DNA of 64,000 nucleotides from JAEUPI01 sp963814435 (lineage in GTDB: Bacteria > Pseudomonadota > Gammaproteobacteria > Burkholderiales > Burkholderiaceae_C). A model generated the notes under the pieces. The model saw only the letters and a list, made by a program, of their open reading frames with translations, did not search any database and was not told the origin of the DNA. Numbering within the stretch: the stretch's first letter is position 1; every line of letters starts with the position of its first letter. Below are positions 26,511 to 35,188 of this stretch, in pieces. A program made the position numbers and the translations under genes. The DNA is taken from assembly GCA_963814435.1 (NCBI GenBank), contig CAWFCV010000004.1:1-64000 (forward strand). Direction: 5' to 3'.

Positions 26511-27722
26511 ATGACCACCCTCAACACCGCCTGGATCGTCGACGGCATCCGCACGCCGATCGGCCGCTACGGCGGCGCGCTGGCCGGCGTGCGCACCGAC
26601 GACCTGGGTGCGATCCCGATCCGCGCGCTGATGCAGCGCCACCCCGACCTCGACTGGTCCACCCTCGACGACGTGATCTACGGCTGCGCCAACGGCGCCG
26701 GCGAAGACAACCGCAACGTCGCGCGCATGGCCGCGCTGCTGGCTGGCCTGCCGATGGACGTGCCCGGCGCCACGCTGAATCGCCTGTGCGGCTCGGGGCT
26801 CGATGCGCTGGCGATGGCGGCGCGCACCATCGCCAGCGGCGAGGCCGAGCTGATGATCGCCGGCGGCGTGGAGAGCATGACGCGCGCGCCGTTCGTGATG
26901 GCCAAGGCCGACAGCGCGTTCTCGCGCAGCGTGAAGGTGGAAGACACCACGATCGGCTGGCGCTTCGTGAACCCGCTGATGAAGGCCCAGTACGGCGTCG
27001 ACTCGATGCCCGAGACCGCCGAGAACGTGGCCGCCGAGTTCAAGGTGTCGCGCGCCGACCAGGACGCGTTTGCGCTGCGCAGCCAGCAGCGCTGGCAGGC
27101 CGCGCACAAGGCCGGCTTCTTCGATGGCGAGACGGTGCCCGTCGCCATCCCCAGCAAGAAGGGCGACGTGGTGGTCTTTGCCACCGACGAGCACCCACGC
27201 GCCACCACGCTGGAGGCGCTGGCCAAGCTCAAAGGCGTGGTCAAGCCCGACGGCACGGTGACCGCCGGCAACGCATCGGGTGTGAACGACGGCTCGTGCG
27301 CGCTGCTGCTGGCCTCCGACGCCGCGCTGAAGCGCTACAACCTGAAGCCCCGCGCGCGCGTGGTCGGCGCCGCGGTGGCCGGCGTGCCGCCGCGCATCAT
27401 GGGCATCGGCCCGGCGCCGGCCACCACCAAGCTGCTCAAGCGCCTGGGCTGGACGGTGACGCAGCTCGACGCGATCGAGCTGAACGAAGCCTTCGCCGCG
27501 CAGGGCTTGGCCGTGACGCGGCAACTCGGCATCGCCGACGACGACGCGCGCGTCAACCCCAACGGCGGTGCCATCGCCATCGGGCACCCGCTGGGCGCCA
27601 GCGGCGCGCGCCTGGCGCTGACGGTGCTGCGCCAGCTGGAGCGGACCGGCGGCCAGCGCGGTCTGGCCACCATGTGCATCGGCGTCGGGCAGGGCATCGC
27701 GCTGGCGTTGGAGCGGGTTTGA
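26511..27722 (+). CDS. paaJ: 3-oxoadipyl-CoA thiolase
   Basis: Cleaves 3-oxoadipyl-CoA to acetyl-CoA and succinyl-CoA, the last step of the paa pathway (and of the beta-ketoadipate pathway). The 403-residue thiolase has nucleophile C93 (LNRLCGSGLDALAMA), the motif GGVESMTRAPFVM, the active-site His in NPNGGAIAIGHPLGASGAR, and the second Cys in TMCIGVGQG. It follows paaR after 38 bp with GGAGAG before the ATG. It could also serve PcaF function. Confidence 0.94.
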   Translation: MTTLNTAWIVDGIRTPIGRYGGALAGVRTDDLGAIPIRALMQRHPDLDWSTLDDVIYGCANGAGEDNRNVARMAALLAGLPMDVPGATLNRLCGSGLDALAMAARTIASGEAELMIAGGVESMTRAPFVMAKADSAFSRSVKVEDTTIGWRFVNPLMKAQYGVDSMPETAENVAAEFKVSRADQDAFALRSQQRWQAAHKAGFFDGETVPVAIPSKKGDVVVFATDEHPRATTLEALAKLKGVVKPDGTVTAGNASGVNDGSCALLLASDAALKRYNLKPRARVVGAAVAGVPPRIMGIGPAPATTKLLKRLGWTVTQLDAIELNEAFAAQGLAVTRQLGIADDDARVNPNGGAIAIGHPLGASGARLALTVLRQLERTGGQRGLATMCIGVGQGIALALERV

Positions 27723-27863
27723 GCGCCGGGCCGCCGGGCGCACACGAGGCCGCTCGCGCGCCAACTAATGCCGTGTCGTATTTGCCACACTGCGGCGCCA
27801 GCTGTGCGGATCGTCGATTCCCCCAGCTCACGGGGTGTCGGCGCCGGCACACTGCGTGGACCT

Positions 27864-28415
27864 ATGGCTCAGCGCAACTCGTCCACCGAAACAACTCCGC
27901 CACCGGCGTCGGCTTGGCAGCGTTGTGTTCGCGTGTTCGGCGGCGCAGCGCAACCGCGCGAGGCGCCGGAGCGGCCCAGCCGAAAGACCGACACCCGTGC
28001 GGCAGGCGCGACCATCGAGGGTCACGAGCATCCGCTGCTCGGGGAACTCACTGCGCTGCTCGACGCCGCCCCTGGCAGCCGAAATCTGCTGCGCCATCTG
28101 GCCGGCGTGGAGCACGGGTTGAAGAACAAGGATCCCGCCGGGATGTTTCTGTTCCGGGCGGACGCCGCCGTGCTCAGGACCGCGCTGCGGCAGCTCGACG
28201 GGCTCTTTCCGCCATCGCCCACGCGCGGCCTTTCGGCCCTGCGTGCCCGCATCGTCTCTGCCCTCGCCGCGCACGACAAGCGCGAGAAGGAGCGCGAGCG
28301 CCTGATGCCGAGGTCAGACCTGATGCAGATGGGCAAGGTGGAGATCGGCGAAGGCAGCGCCTCGGACTTCGACAGGCTGTCGGAGCAGTGGCGGGGCAAG
28401 CCAGCCGGCACCTGA
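27864..28415 (+). CDS. Hypothetical protein between paaJ and paaZ
   Basis: A 183-residue protein without signal peptide or membrane segment. The first 55 residues are low-complexity and Pro/Ser/Thr/Arg-rich. The remainder looks helical (HPLLGELTALLDAAPGSRNL, then a Leu-rich amphipathic region and HDKREKERERLMPRSDLMQM). I recognise no family. It interrupts the paa genes between the thiolase and the ring-opening enzyme but shows no sequence link to the pathway. The ATG at 27864 was chosen over an upstream in-frame start with dissimilar sequence. Confidence 0.5.
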   Translation: MAQRNSSTETTPPPASAWQRCVRVFGGAAQPREAPERPSRKTDTRAAGATIEGHEHPLLGELTALLDAAPGSRNLLRHLAGVEHGLKNKDPAGMFLFRADAAVLRTALRQLDGLFPPSPTRGLSALRARIVSALAAHDKREKERERLMPRSDLMQMGKVEIGEGSASDFDRLSEQWRGKPAGT

Positions 28416-28586
28416 CCCAGCGCCCGCCCGTTCGCGGCGCTCATCCTGTACGCACCCGTTCGCCTGCCGGCAGGCCGGCACGATCGCGCACCGGCGCGGC
28501 GCAGGTGCATCGTCGCGCGCACCCTCCATCAACCGGCACCGGCACGCCCGACGTGCCGATGCGCGCACATCCGCGGAGACCCATCA

Positions 28587-30638
28587 TGACCGCCGTCCTG
28601 CAAAGCTACATCGCCGGCCGCTGGCTCGGCGCGAAGCCCGCGCAGCCCCTGCGCAGCGCCATCAACGGCCAGCCCGTGGCCAGCACGCACGCCGAAGCCA
28701 TCGACTTTGCGCGAAGCCGTGCACCACGCGCGCACCGTGGGCCTGCCCAACCTGCTGAAGCTCGACTTCCAGCAACGCGCCGGCGATCCTGAAGGCGCTG
28801 GCCAAGTACCTGCTCGAGCACAAGGAAGCGCTCTACGCCATCTCGGCGCACACCGGCGCCACGCGCAACGACAGCTGGATCGACATCGAAGGCGGCAGCG
28901 GCACGCTGTTCGCCTACGCCGGCGTCGGCGCCAACGACCTGCCCAGCGGCAACGTGGTGCACGAAGGCCCGGCGATGCCGCTGGGCAAGAAGGGCGGCTT
29001 CGCGGGCACGCACATCCTGGTGCCGCGGCGCGGCGTGGCGGTGCACATCAACGCGTTCAACTTTCCGGTCTGGGGCCTGCTCGAGAAGTTCGCGCCCAGC
29101 TTCCTGGCCGGCATGCCGTGCATCGGCAAGCCCGCCACCGCCACCAGCTACCTCACCGAAGCCGCGGTGCGCGTGATGCAGGGCTCGGGCCTGCTGCCCG
29201 AGGGCGCGCTGCAGCTCGTGATCGGCGGCACCGGCGACCTGCTGGACCGGCTGGACGGCCAGGACGTCGTCACCTTCACCGGCAGCGCCGACACCGCGGC
29301 CAAGCTGCGCGTGCACCCGAACATCGTGCGCCAGAGCATCCCGTTCAACGCCGAGGCCGACTCGCTGAACTGCGCGATCCTGGCGCCCGACGTGACGCCC
29401 GACGACGAGGAGTTCGACCTCTTCGTCAAGGAGGTGGCGCGCGAGATGACGGTCAAGGCCGGCCAGAAGTGCACCGCGATCCGCCGCGCCATCGTGCCGC
29501 GCGAGCACCTCGACGCCGTGGCCGAGAAGCTGCGCGCGCGCCTGGCCAAGACGGTGGTCGGCGACCCGGCCGACGACACCGTGCGCATGGGCGCGCTGGC
29601 GTCGCACGCGCAGCAGAAGGACGTGGCCGAGCGCGTGGCCGAGCTGCGCGCGGCGCCGAGGTGGTCTACGGCGCGAAGGACGGCTTCGCGCCGGTGGGCG
29701 AGCGGCGTCGCCGAAGGCGCGTTCTTCGCGCCGACGCTGCTGCTGGCCGCGAACCCGCATGACGCACGACGCCGCGCACGACGTCGAGGCCTTCGGCCCG
29801 GTGAGCACGCTGATGCCGTACGACGGCATCGACGAGGCCCTCGCGCTGGCCGCGCGCGGCCGCGGCAGCCTGGTGGGCACGCTGGTCACCAAGAGACCCG
29901 CCATCGCCGCGCACGTGGTGCCGCAGATCGCCGCGCTGGCACGGCCGCCTGCTGGTGCTGGACCGCGAGGCGGCGGTGGAATCCACCGGCCACGGCTCGC
30001 CGCTGCCGGTGCTGAAGCACGGCGGCCCGGGCCGCGCCGGCGGCGGCGAAGAGCTGGGCGGCGTGCGCGCGGTGCAAGCACTACCTGCAGCGCGCCGCGG
30101 TGCAGGGCTCGCCGACGATGCTGGCGGCGGTCACCGGCGAATACGTGCGCGGCGCCAAGGTGCGCGAAGACGACGCTGCATCCGTTCCGCAAGCACTTCG
30201 AGGAGCTGCAGATCGGCGACTCGCTGCTGACCCACCGCCGCACCGTGGGCGAGGCCGACATCGTGGCCTTCGGCGGCATCTCGGGCGACTACTTCTACAT
30301 GCACTTCGACGAGATCGCGGCCAAGGAGAGCCCGTTCGGCAAGCGCATCGCGCACGGCTACTTCGTGCTCGTCGGCCGCGGCGGGCCTGTTCGTCTCGCC
30401 CGCGCCGGGCCCGGTGCTGGCCAACTACGGGCTCGACACGCTGCGCTTCGTCAAGCCGGTGGGCATCGGCGACACCATCCAGGCGCGCCTGACCTGCAAG
30501 CGCAAGATCGACCGCAACCGCAAGGACGCCAAGGGCGTGGGGCAGGGCGTGGTGGCGTGGGATGTGGAGGTCACCAACCAGCTCGGCGAGGTGGTGGCGA
30601 GCTATGACATCTTGACGTTGGTGGCGAAGAGGGGGTGA
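28587..30638 (+). pseudogene. paaZ: Oxepin-CoA hydrolase / 3-oxo-5,6-dehydrosuberyl-CoA semialdehyde dehydrogenase, frameshifted
   Basis: PaaZ opens the oxepin ring with a C-terminal MaoC-like hydratase and oxidises the aldehyde with an N-terminal ALDH domain. Both are here. ALDH segments include INAFNFPVWGLLEKFAPSFL, VTFTGSADTAAKL and AGQKCTAIRRAIVP with the catalytic Cys. Hydratase segments include VAFGGISGDYFYMHFDEIAA and the tail from LANYGLDTLRFVKPVGIGD. The span is 2052 bp (684 codons), matching an intact PaaZ, but the frame changes about eight times (for example near 28715, 28775, 29660, 29760, 29940, 30170 and 30385). All look like 1-2 base indels in GC-rich tracts. If real, the pathway would be blocked after isomerisation. 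Confidence 0.85.
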
Positions 30639-30681
30639 GCGGTAGAGCGACCCTTTGTCTTGCTGCATGAGGCGAGCGCTA

Positions 30682-30723
30682 TTGCTCGGTGCTGGCGTTT
30701 GCGTATGATCTGCGTACTGTACG
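30682..30723 (+). promoter_or_regulatory. Promoter and palindrome of the methyltransferase gene
   Basis: TTGCTC (30682-30687) and TATGAT (30704-30709) are separated by 16 bp. The perfect palindrome CGTACTGTACG (30713-30723) lies where transcription would begin, ten bases before the ATG. It could be an operator for autoregulation of the modification gene, which is common in restriction-modification loci. Inferred from sequence pattern only. Confidence 0.5.
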
Positions 30724-30732
30724 GACATCCAT

Positions 30733-31917
30733 ATGCGAATAGCGAGCCTCTTCTCTGGTATCGGTGGCTTCGAGCTCGGTATGCACCGAGCCGGTCATAC
30801 GACAGACCTGTTCTGCGATGTGCTCCCTGCGTCGGAGGCAGTGCTGGCCGTGCGGTTCCCAGGCGCCGACTACCACCACGACATCACTAGTCTTCGATCA
30901 CTTCCGAGTAGCGTCGACCTGATCTGCGCGGGGTTCCCGTGTCAGGACCTCAGCCAAGCAGGGCGGACGGCAGGGTTAGATGGAGATCGGTCGAGTCTAA
31001 TCGGCGAGGTCTTTCGCCTCCTTTCTCGCAGGCGTGTACCTACGATCGTCATCGAGAACGTGCCGTTCATGCTGCAACTCAACGGCGGCAATGCAATGAG
31101 GGCCATCGTTGATGAGTTCGAGAGGCGCGGGTATCGATGGGCCTATCGCGTTGTCGATAGCTATTCGTTCGGGCTGCCGCAGCGACGTGAGCGCGTGTTC
31201 CTCGTGGCTTCACGTTTGCTCGATCCGTCGGTAGTGCTATTCGCCGATGACTGTCCAATTGATCGTCCGACATCTGCACTGGGCCAACTTGCGCATGGTT
31301 TCTATTGGACCGAAGGCCTCGGCGGCCTCGGCTGGGCGGTCGACGCAATTCCAACGCTGAAGAACGGCAGCACTATTGGAATTCCCTCGCCGCCTGCGGT
31401 TCTGATGCCCGATGGCAGGGTGGTCAAGCCGGGCATACGAGACGGTGAGCGCTTGCAGGGATTCGATGTCGATTGGACACAGCCGGCGGAGTCGGTTGCA
31501 CGCCATTCAGTGCGCTGGAGCTTGCTCGGTAGTGCCGTCAGCGTCCCGGTGGCCGAATGGGTTGGGCAACGCCTCGCGATGCCCGGAAGGCATGATGCCC
31601 AACGAGACCTACCGTTTCCATCGGTCGGCAAGGCGCCGCGAGCCGCACGATTCGATGGACGAACCCGATTTGAAGTCCGCATATCAACCGACCCGCTGGG
31701 AATCCGGCCGCCTTCGCTCGCGGAGATCATGGTCGACTTCAGTGGTCAGCAGTTGTTGTCTGCCAAGGCGACGCTCGGATTTCTCAAGCGCACCCGTCGA
31801 GCCAAGTTGCGCTTCGTTCCGGGATTCATCGGTGCAATTGAGAGACACCTGCTCGCAATGGGCGGAACGCCACCTGCGATGCCAGACAGTCCGCAGCTTG
31901 ACCTACTAGCCGCCTGA
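30733..31917 (+). CDS. DNA (cytosine-5-)-methyltransferase
   Basis: A 394-residue type II C5-methyltransferase. Motif I is LFSGIGGFELGMHRAG, motif IV carries catalytic C70 (AGFPCQDLSQAG), motif VI is VIENVPFM, motif VIII is QRRERVFLVAS, and a motif X-like SLLGSAVSVPVAEWVGQRL follows the recognition region and precedes an extra C-terminal tail of about 110 residues. The local base composition is clearly less GC-rich than the flanking catabolic genes, suggesting horizontal acquisition. Fifteen bases downstream on the opposite strand ends a broken restriction-enzyme-like gene, so this is probably the modification half of a type II system. The recognition sequence cannot be predicted. Confidence 0.93.
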   Translation: MRIASLFSGIGGFELGMHRAGHTTDLFCDVLPASEAVLAVRFPGADYHHDITSLRSLPSSVDLICAGFPCQDLSQAGRTAGLDGDRSSLIGEVFRLLSRRRVPTIVIENVPFMLQLNGGNAMRAIVDEFERRGYRWAYRVVDSYSFGLPQRRERVFLVASRLLDPSVVLFADDCPIDRPTSALGQLAHGFYWTEGLGGLGWAVDAIPTLKNGSTIGIPSPPAVLMPDGRVVKPGIRDGERLQGFDVDWTQPAESVARHSVRWSLLGSAVSVPVAEWVGQRLAMPGRHDAQRDLPFPSVGKAPRAARFDGRTRFEVRISTDPLGIRPPSLAEIMVDFSGQQLLSAKATLGFLKRTRRAKLRFVPGFIGAIERHLLAMGGTPPAMPDSPQLDLLAA

Positions 31918-31932
31918 GACGATTGGATCGCG

Positions 31933-32555
31933 CTAAGGAAAGCGCGCTCTGTACTCGGAGCAGAGCGAGGCAATCATGCGCTCGTAGTTGACCGGTGCGT
32001 TGGCAGGTGGTGACGGCGCGCGGTCTAGTACAGACACAGGCGAGCCATCGTTCCGGCAATCGAGGACGGTACGCCCACTGCTCGAAGCCAGAGTCTCCTG
32101 GAATCGTTCACGCGCGGGATCGCATGTGTGAGCATGCGTACCACCTGCTCCGTGTCGTTTGGCTGCGTATGTCGGTTGGTCTTGCCTTTGCCGCTCGGAG
32201 TGACGAAGTGCATCGCGGCGTTGACCAATGAGTACAAAGCAGATGCACCTCGGGACAGCTTCTTGGCCAAGTATCCCGTCGCGAGAATCTCGGCATGAAG
32301 GCGTGGAGCGATTGATGTGCTCGGCCATGCACGCCTTCGCTTCCAAGGCAAGAGCTACTCGTGATGTTGTCTTTCAAGTCCTGCTCCGAACGTCGGCAAC
32401 GAGGTCCAGCGCGGCGCGTTCGGTCGAATTCATTCGATCATGTAGTCGTTCGCCGAATCGGAAAAGGGTCCGGCGAGACGCAGGGCTTGCGCCGGCCGCG
32501 AGCAAGCGCGCTGAGCGCGTATATCCAAGGTCTTGTTGATGGTGCCGACCGACAC
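31933..32555 (-). pseudogene. Restriction-endonuclease-like gene, frameshifted
   Basis: Assembled from two minus-strand frames. The start is GTG at 32555: SVGTINKTLDI. A shift near 32510 gives ARLLAAGASPASRRTLFRFG and ERLHDRMNSTERAALDLVAD. After a short disrupted stretch comes RVALALEAKACMAEH, carrying an E-x-K core. A shift near 32305 gives RLHAEILATGYLAKKLSRGA then SLVNAAMHFVTPSGKGK. The end is RTVLDCRNDGSPVSVLDRAP and a 25-residue tail. The ALEAKACM block and the following RLH-E-I/VNAA-F layout resemble type II restriction endonucleases of the PD-(D/E)xK class as I recall them. It is convergent with the C5-methyltransferase gene. Frameshifts may be decay or sequencing errors. Confidence 0.6.
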
Positions 32556-32757
32556 ATGATTGATCCGAAGCCGATCCGATTCAGAAGCGCCCGCATTGCG
32601 CAGCGCATCCGCATTCGAGCAACAGATCAAGAGCAACGTCCAGACACGCGACCTTTCGAATGGAGATCGCTTCTCGGAGTTCGAGTACCTGCGACGCGTC
32701 GTATCCTTGCCGCGGGCGGTTGGCTTGCTGATAGGTTCCGGGCGAGAATTGCTGGAC

Positions 32758-33894
32758 CTAGTGCAGTGTTTCGTTCTGTTTGGAACTTAAGCGCGAGTTG
32801 GCGCGAATCACCTTCTGCAGGATGTCGCGCGCGCTCTTGGTCCAGATGAACGGCTTGGGGTCGGTGTTGTGATGAGCGACATAGTCGTTGATGGCCGCCT
32901 GCAGCTCGGGCACGCTGGTGAACACGCCGCGGCGCAGTCGCTCGGTGGTGAGATCGCGGAAGAAGCGTTCGACCATGTTCAGCCACGACGCCGAGGTCGG
33001 CGTGAAGTGCATGTGGAACCGCGGGTGCTTGGCCAGCCAGTCCTGCACGGCCGGATGCTTGTGGGTGGCGTAGTTGTCGGCAATCAGGTGCAGCGTCCTG
33101 CCCTTGGGTGTCTCGCGGTCGATCGTGCGCAGGAACCTCAGCCACTCGGCGTGGGTATGTCGCTGCTGGCACTGACCGATGATCTTGCCGTCCATCACGT
33201 TCAGCGCCGCGAACAGCGTGGTCGTGCCGTGGCGCTTGTAGTCGTGTGTCATCGTCTGCGCGCGCCCCTTCTTCAGCGGCAGCCCCGGCTGCGTGCGGTC
33301 CAGCGCCTGCACCTGGCTCTTCTCGTCGCAGCACAGCACCAGGGCGTGCTCGGGCGGGGCCATGTACAGCCCCACGATGTCTTCGAGCTTCTCGACGAAC
33401 TTCGGGTCGCGCGAGACCTTGAAGCCGCGAACGAGGTGGGGCTTGAGTCCGTGCGCTTGCCAATGCCGCATGACGGTGCTGGCGCTGACCCCCAGGGCCG
33501 CGCCCATCTTGCGTGTGCTCCAGTGCGTGGCGGCCTCGGGCGTGGTTTGCGTGGTCAGCTCCACCAGCTTGGCCACGTCCATCTTCACCGGCGGCGCGCC
33601 GCGCGGCAGGTCGCGCTCGATCCCTTCCAGCCCAGACTCCAGGTAGCGCTCGCGCCAGCGCGCGACCTGCACGCGCCCGATGCCAAGCTGCTCGGCGATG
33701 TCCTGGTTCAGCAGACCCTGCGCCGCGAGCAGCACGATGCGTGCGCGCTGGGCCAGCCTGACGCTGGTGCGCTTGGACCGCGCCAGCCGGGTCAGCTCGC
33801 GTTCCTGTTCATCCGTCAGCACAACCGCCGGGGCCACTCGCAATTGCTCGCTCCAATGCAAACCAAAGTAGAGCATTGGAGAGTCGTGAATCAT
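32758..33894 (-). CDS. IS630-family transposase
   Basis: A 378-residue intact transposase. An N-terminal helix-turn-helix region (LLNQDIAEQLGIGRVQVARW, about 61-80) is followed by a DDE catalytic domain with D190 (LVLCCDEKSQVQALDR), D273 (LIADNYATHKH) and E309 (WLNMVERFFRD). The last two are 35 residues apart, as in the Tc1/mariner-like group. The stop codon TAG is completed by the TA target duplication at the left end of the element, so the last codons overlap the terminal inverted repeat. The frame is intact, so the element may be active. Confidence 0.93.
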   Translation of the reverse strand: MIHDSPMLYFGLHWSEQLRVAPAVVLTDEQERELTRLARSKRTSVRLAQRARIVLLAAQGLLNQDIAEQLGIGRVQVARWRERYLESGLEGIERDLPRGAPPVKMDVAKLVELTTQTTPEAATHWSTRKMGAALGVSASTVMRHWQAHGLKPHLVRGFKVSRDPKFVEKLEDIVGLYMAPPEHALVLCCDEKSQVQALDRTQPGLPLKKGRAQTMTHDYKRHGTTTLFAALNVMDGKIIGQCQQRHTHAEWLRFLRTIDRETPKGRTLHLIADNYATHKHPAVQDWLAKHPRFHMHFTPTSASWLNMVERFFRDLTTERLRRGVFTSVPELQAAINDYVAHHNTDPKPFIWTKSARDILQKVIRANSRLSSKQNETLH

Positions 33895-33927
33895 TTAAGT
33901 TCCCTCAAGACTCGAACACTACACTAG
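32759..33927. mobile_element. IS630-family insertion sequence with TA target duplication
   Basis: About 1165 bp (32761-33925) bounded by TA dinucleotides at 32759-32760 and 33926-33927. The ends are imperfect inverted repeats: GTGCAGTGTTTCGTTCT on the left and, read inward from the right, GTGTAGTGTTCGAGTCT. It carries one transposase gene on the minus strand filling nearly the whole element. The TA duplication and single DDE transposase fit the IS630/Tc1-mariner superfamily. It separates the restriction-enzyme relic from a truncated oxygenase gene. Confidence 0.85.
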
Positions 33928-34062
33928 TTTTGTCAGATTCGAGAACTGGAATGGTTTGCAGCGTGCAACTTGGGAAGTACATCCTGCCTTTCGCACCTAT
34001 CTGATTGGTGTGGACGACGCCAGGTCTGCCCAACGCAAGCCAGGCAACTGAACAGCGTTGAG

Positions 34063-34570
34063 GTGCGGTCGCCTTCGCTTCCCACGATCCACGTCTCCGC
34101 GCTCGTCGCGGCACGCAGCACTCTCACCGCCGCCGCCCGCCGCCACGGCTTCTTCTACGCCGTGAACCACGGCGTCGACGCCGCGCTGATCGATCGCCTC
34201 GTCGTGCACGCCCGCGTCCTCTTCGCGCCGAGCGAGGTTGCGAAGATGCAGGTCCCCATGTCGGCCGGCGGCCGCGCGTGGCGAGGTTACTTCCCGCTCG
34301 GCGGTGAGCTCACGTCCAACCGCTAGGACCGCAAAGCAGGCCTGCACCTCAGCAGCGATCTCGGCCCCGAGCATCCGCGCGTGCGCGCCGGCACTGTTCC
34401 GTCACAGCGCCAATCTGTGGCCCCCAGGCTCGGACGGCCCCGACGGCTTTCGCGACACCGTGCTCGCCTGCATCCTGCATCGATGCGCTCGCGCGCCTGA
34501 GCCAGGCGTCGATGCGCGGCTTCGCACCGGCCCTGGGGCCGACGAATGCGCGCGCGTCGAGTGTGCCGGT
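34063..34570 (+). pseudogene. 2-oxoglutarate/Fe(II) oxygenase (isopenicillin-N-synthase-like) fragment
   Basis: A GTG at 34063 opens LPTIHVSALVAARSTLTAAA and RRHGFFYAVNHGVDAALID, the conserved N-terminus of plant-type 2OG-Fe(II) oxygenases (DIOX_N). A stop codon interrupts at 34324 after GGRAWRGYFPLGGELTSNR. The family sequence resumes as DRKAGLHLSSDLGPEHPRVR, then after another shift as HSANLWPPGSDGPDGFRDTV and ALARLSQASMRGFAPALGP. The catalytic jelly-roll with the HxD...H iron ligands is missing altogether; the toxin-antitoxin genes follow instead. It is therefore a truncated remnant, 135 bp from the IS630 end. Confidence 0.7.
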
Positions 34571-34585
34571 GCTACGATTCGCCGC

Positions 34586-34807
34586 ATGATCGATTGGTCG
34601 AGTTGCAGCGCAGTCGAACGCGATCCCGAGCGTATGAGTGGCGCCTGGGTGTTTCGCGGCACGCGTGTGCCCGTAGCTGCGTTGTTCGAAAACCTCGAAG
34701 ACGGTGTGCCAGTCGGCCAGTTCGCCGAGTTGTTCCCCGGCGTCACGCTTGCGCAGGCGCGGGCTGTGCTGGAACATGCCGCCCGCAGTGCGTTCATCGC
34801 GGCGTAA
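34586..34807 (+). CDS. DUF433-family antitoxin-like protein
   Basis: A 73-residue protein with the DUF433 pattern: an N-terminal SGAWVFRGTRVPVAALFENL strand-helix, then a helix-turn-helix-like FAELFPGVTLAQARAVLEHA. DUF433 proteins act as VapB45-type antitoxins that neutralise PIN-like partners and may bind their own promoter. The stop codon directly abuts the GTG start of the partner gene (TAA then GTG), an arrangement expected for a coupled toxin-antitoxin operon. Confidence 0.85.
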   Translation: MIDWSSCSAVERDPERMSGAWVFRGTRVPVAALFENLEDGVPVGQFAELFPGVTLAQARAVLEHAARSAFIAA

Positions 34808-35128
34808 GTGCGCGTTCTGTTCGATCAGGGCACGCCTGCGCCGTTGCGGCGCCTACTGGCCGGGCACGAAATAGCCACCGCGCACGAGCGTGGATGGTCG
34901 ACCATGAAGAACGGTGAGCTGCTTGCTGCGGCCCAGGCTGCCGGCTTCGAGGTTCTCCTCACGACCGACATGAATCTCAAGCACCAGCAGAACCTTGCAT
35001 CGAGCGCGTTGGCGGTGGTGGTACTCAGCACGACCAGTTGGCCTCGCATTCAGGCTGCCGCCGATATCGTCGAACGTGCGGTCGCAGCGGCCGAGGCCGG
35101 AAGCCTCACGGAAGTGGCGATTCCGTAA
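34808..35128 (+). CDS. DUF5615 PIN-like toxin
   Basis: A 106-residue PIN-like protein. Acidic residues expected for the nuclease site occur in MRVLFDQGTPAPLRRLL (D6), the GWSTMKNGELLAAA segment (E38) and LLTTDMNLKHQQNL (D54). DUF5615 proteins are compact Mut7-C/PIN relatives paired with DUF433 antitoxins. It starts at GTG immediately after the antitoxin stop. The likely role is RNA cleavage, controlled by the antitoxin; the RNA target is unknown. Confidence 0.82.
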   Translation: MRVLFDQGTPAPLRRLLAGHEIATAHERGWSTMKNGELLAAAQAAGFEVLLTTDMNLKHQQNLASSALAVVVLSTTSWPRIQAAADIVERAVAAAEAGSLTEVAIP

Positions 35129-35188
35129 CGTGGCAAGAGGTTGAACGTGGCGATCCCCACGCGGTTGGGTTCAAGACACGGAGGGGCA

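Noticed and set aside
34238..34585. Extended N-terminus for the DUF433 gene
   Set aside because: That stretch belongs to the truncated oxygenase remnant; the DUF433 domain starts right at the ATG at 34586.
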